Of a DNA stretch of 64,000 nucleotides, positions 63,670 to 64,000 are shown piece after piece. Position numbers and translations under genes: made by a program. Origin of the DNA: Parapedobacter luteus (GTDB lineage: Bacteria; Bacteroidota; Bacteroidia; Sphingobacteriales; Sphingobacteriaceae); the NCBI RefSeq assembly GCF_900168055.1, contig NZ_FUYS01000003.1:310001-374000 (forward strand). The letters run 5' to 3'. The notes under the pieces were generated by a model. That model searched no databases and had not been told where the DNA came from. It worked only from the letters and a program-made list of their open reading frames with translations. The stretch's first letter is position 1. Every line of letters starts with the position of its first letter.

Positions 63670-64000
63670 TCATCGCAATTGAACCACCTGCGAATAAATC
63701 GCCTGATCCTTACCCGCAGGGCGCAATCCTACTCGGGCGAACAAGGCCCGGCCCGAATTGAAGTCGGCATTATTCGTCAGGTCAAGTGATCCGGTGATGG
63801 TGCTTCCCTCGGTCACGTCATTGATATCGAGCCGGGCAGTGTACGACACATCATCGACGAAGGACGTTTTGCCCACCAAAATCATCACATATTCAATGTC
63901 CCTGCCACCTGCTACTTCGTTGATTTGAAACGAAGCATTCGCGCTACTACCACTCAGCGACAGCTGTACATTGGACAAGGTATAAAACGGCGTAACCGGC
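63670..64000 (-). CDS. Partial gene at right edge, probable DUF3823-like lipoprotein
   Basis: The minus-strand frame is open from the right edge to a stop at 63670, about 110 codons, without a start. It reads as immunoglobulin-like beta strands (QLSLSGSSANASFQ, then TARLDINDVTEGSTITGSL) ending in YSQVVQLR. Length and context suggest the C-terminal domain of a DUF3823-like protein that usually follows SusD genes; the family call is a guess. Confidence 0.45.
   Translation of the reverse strand, partial: PVTPFYTLSNVQLSLSGSSANASFQINEVAGGRDIEYVMILVGKTSFVDDVSYTARLDINDVTEGSTITGSLDLTNNADFNSGRALFARVGLRPAGKDQAIYSQVVQLR

Overview
The window reads as chromosomal DNA of a Bacteroidota bacterium, most likely Sphingobacteriaceae (Pedobacter/Parapedobacter-like; the genus is a guess). 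The grounds are SusC/SusD pairs, FecI/FecR-type sigma/anti-sigma genes, OMP_b-brl_3, DUF3127, DUF4197, DUF2752 and TM2 families, an atp operon lacking atpD/atpC, and many promoters of the Bacteroidota form (-33 TTTG, 19-21 nt, -7 TAnnTTTG) with weak Shine-Dalgarno sequences. I saw no rRNA, tRNA, CRISPR array, insertion sequence or prophage. Gene density is high and most gaps are short.

Layout. 1-7 kb: HAD phosphatase, TonB-type outer-membrane receptor, ClpS, FabH and a membrane-bound nucleotide-sugar dehydratase. 7-13.4 kb (minus): ATP synthase operon B-E-F-H-A-G behind dapF and a small membrane protein in the atpI position. 13.5-23 kb: DegP/HtrA protease, a lipoprotein, a bacilliredoxin, AhcY, a NadR-type kinase, a small outer-membrane protein, and a CarB that stops where the allosteric domain would begin. 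23-30.5 kb: a compact nutrient-uptake locus (ECF sigma, FecR, SusC with an STN domain, SusD) without a hydrolase. 30.7-41 kb: fumarase plus a lipoprotein, DUF3127, THUMP methyltransferase/HD hydrolase, TM2/DUF2752, a phosphodiesterase pair, DUF4197, a universal stress protein, peptidase T and a nitroreductase. 41-45.5 kb: a second ECF sigma/anti-sigma pair divergent from a YceI-barrel-YceI cluster. 45.5-51.5 kb (minus): a MarR-fadN-fadA-fadE beta-oxidation operon. 51.5-59.7 kb: envelope-stress-like small membrane proteins, a 2OG-Fe(II) oxygenase, a thioredoxin-like protein, MmcQ/YjbR, DnaK, a nucleotidyltransferase and a HerA-like ATPase. 59.8-64 kb (minus): GH43, esterase and sulfatase, with a truncated secreted protein at the edge; this looks like the distal end of a polysaccharide utilisation locus continuing to the right.

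No wholly new multi-gene system stands out. The most notable signals are regulatory or small: several genes whose -7 box lies almost on the start codon (candidate leaderless mRNAs), a palindrome at the likely transcription start of the MarR-fad operon, a cluster of ATGACN inverted repeats upstream of dnaK, an 11-bp tandem array upstream of ahcY, an intercistronic hairpin beside atpE, a DUF3127 protein with an SSB-like acidic tail, and two short ORFs (47 and 36 codons) in gaps.
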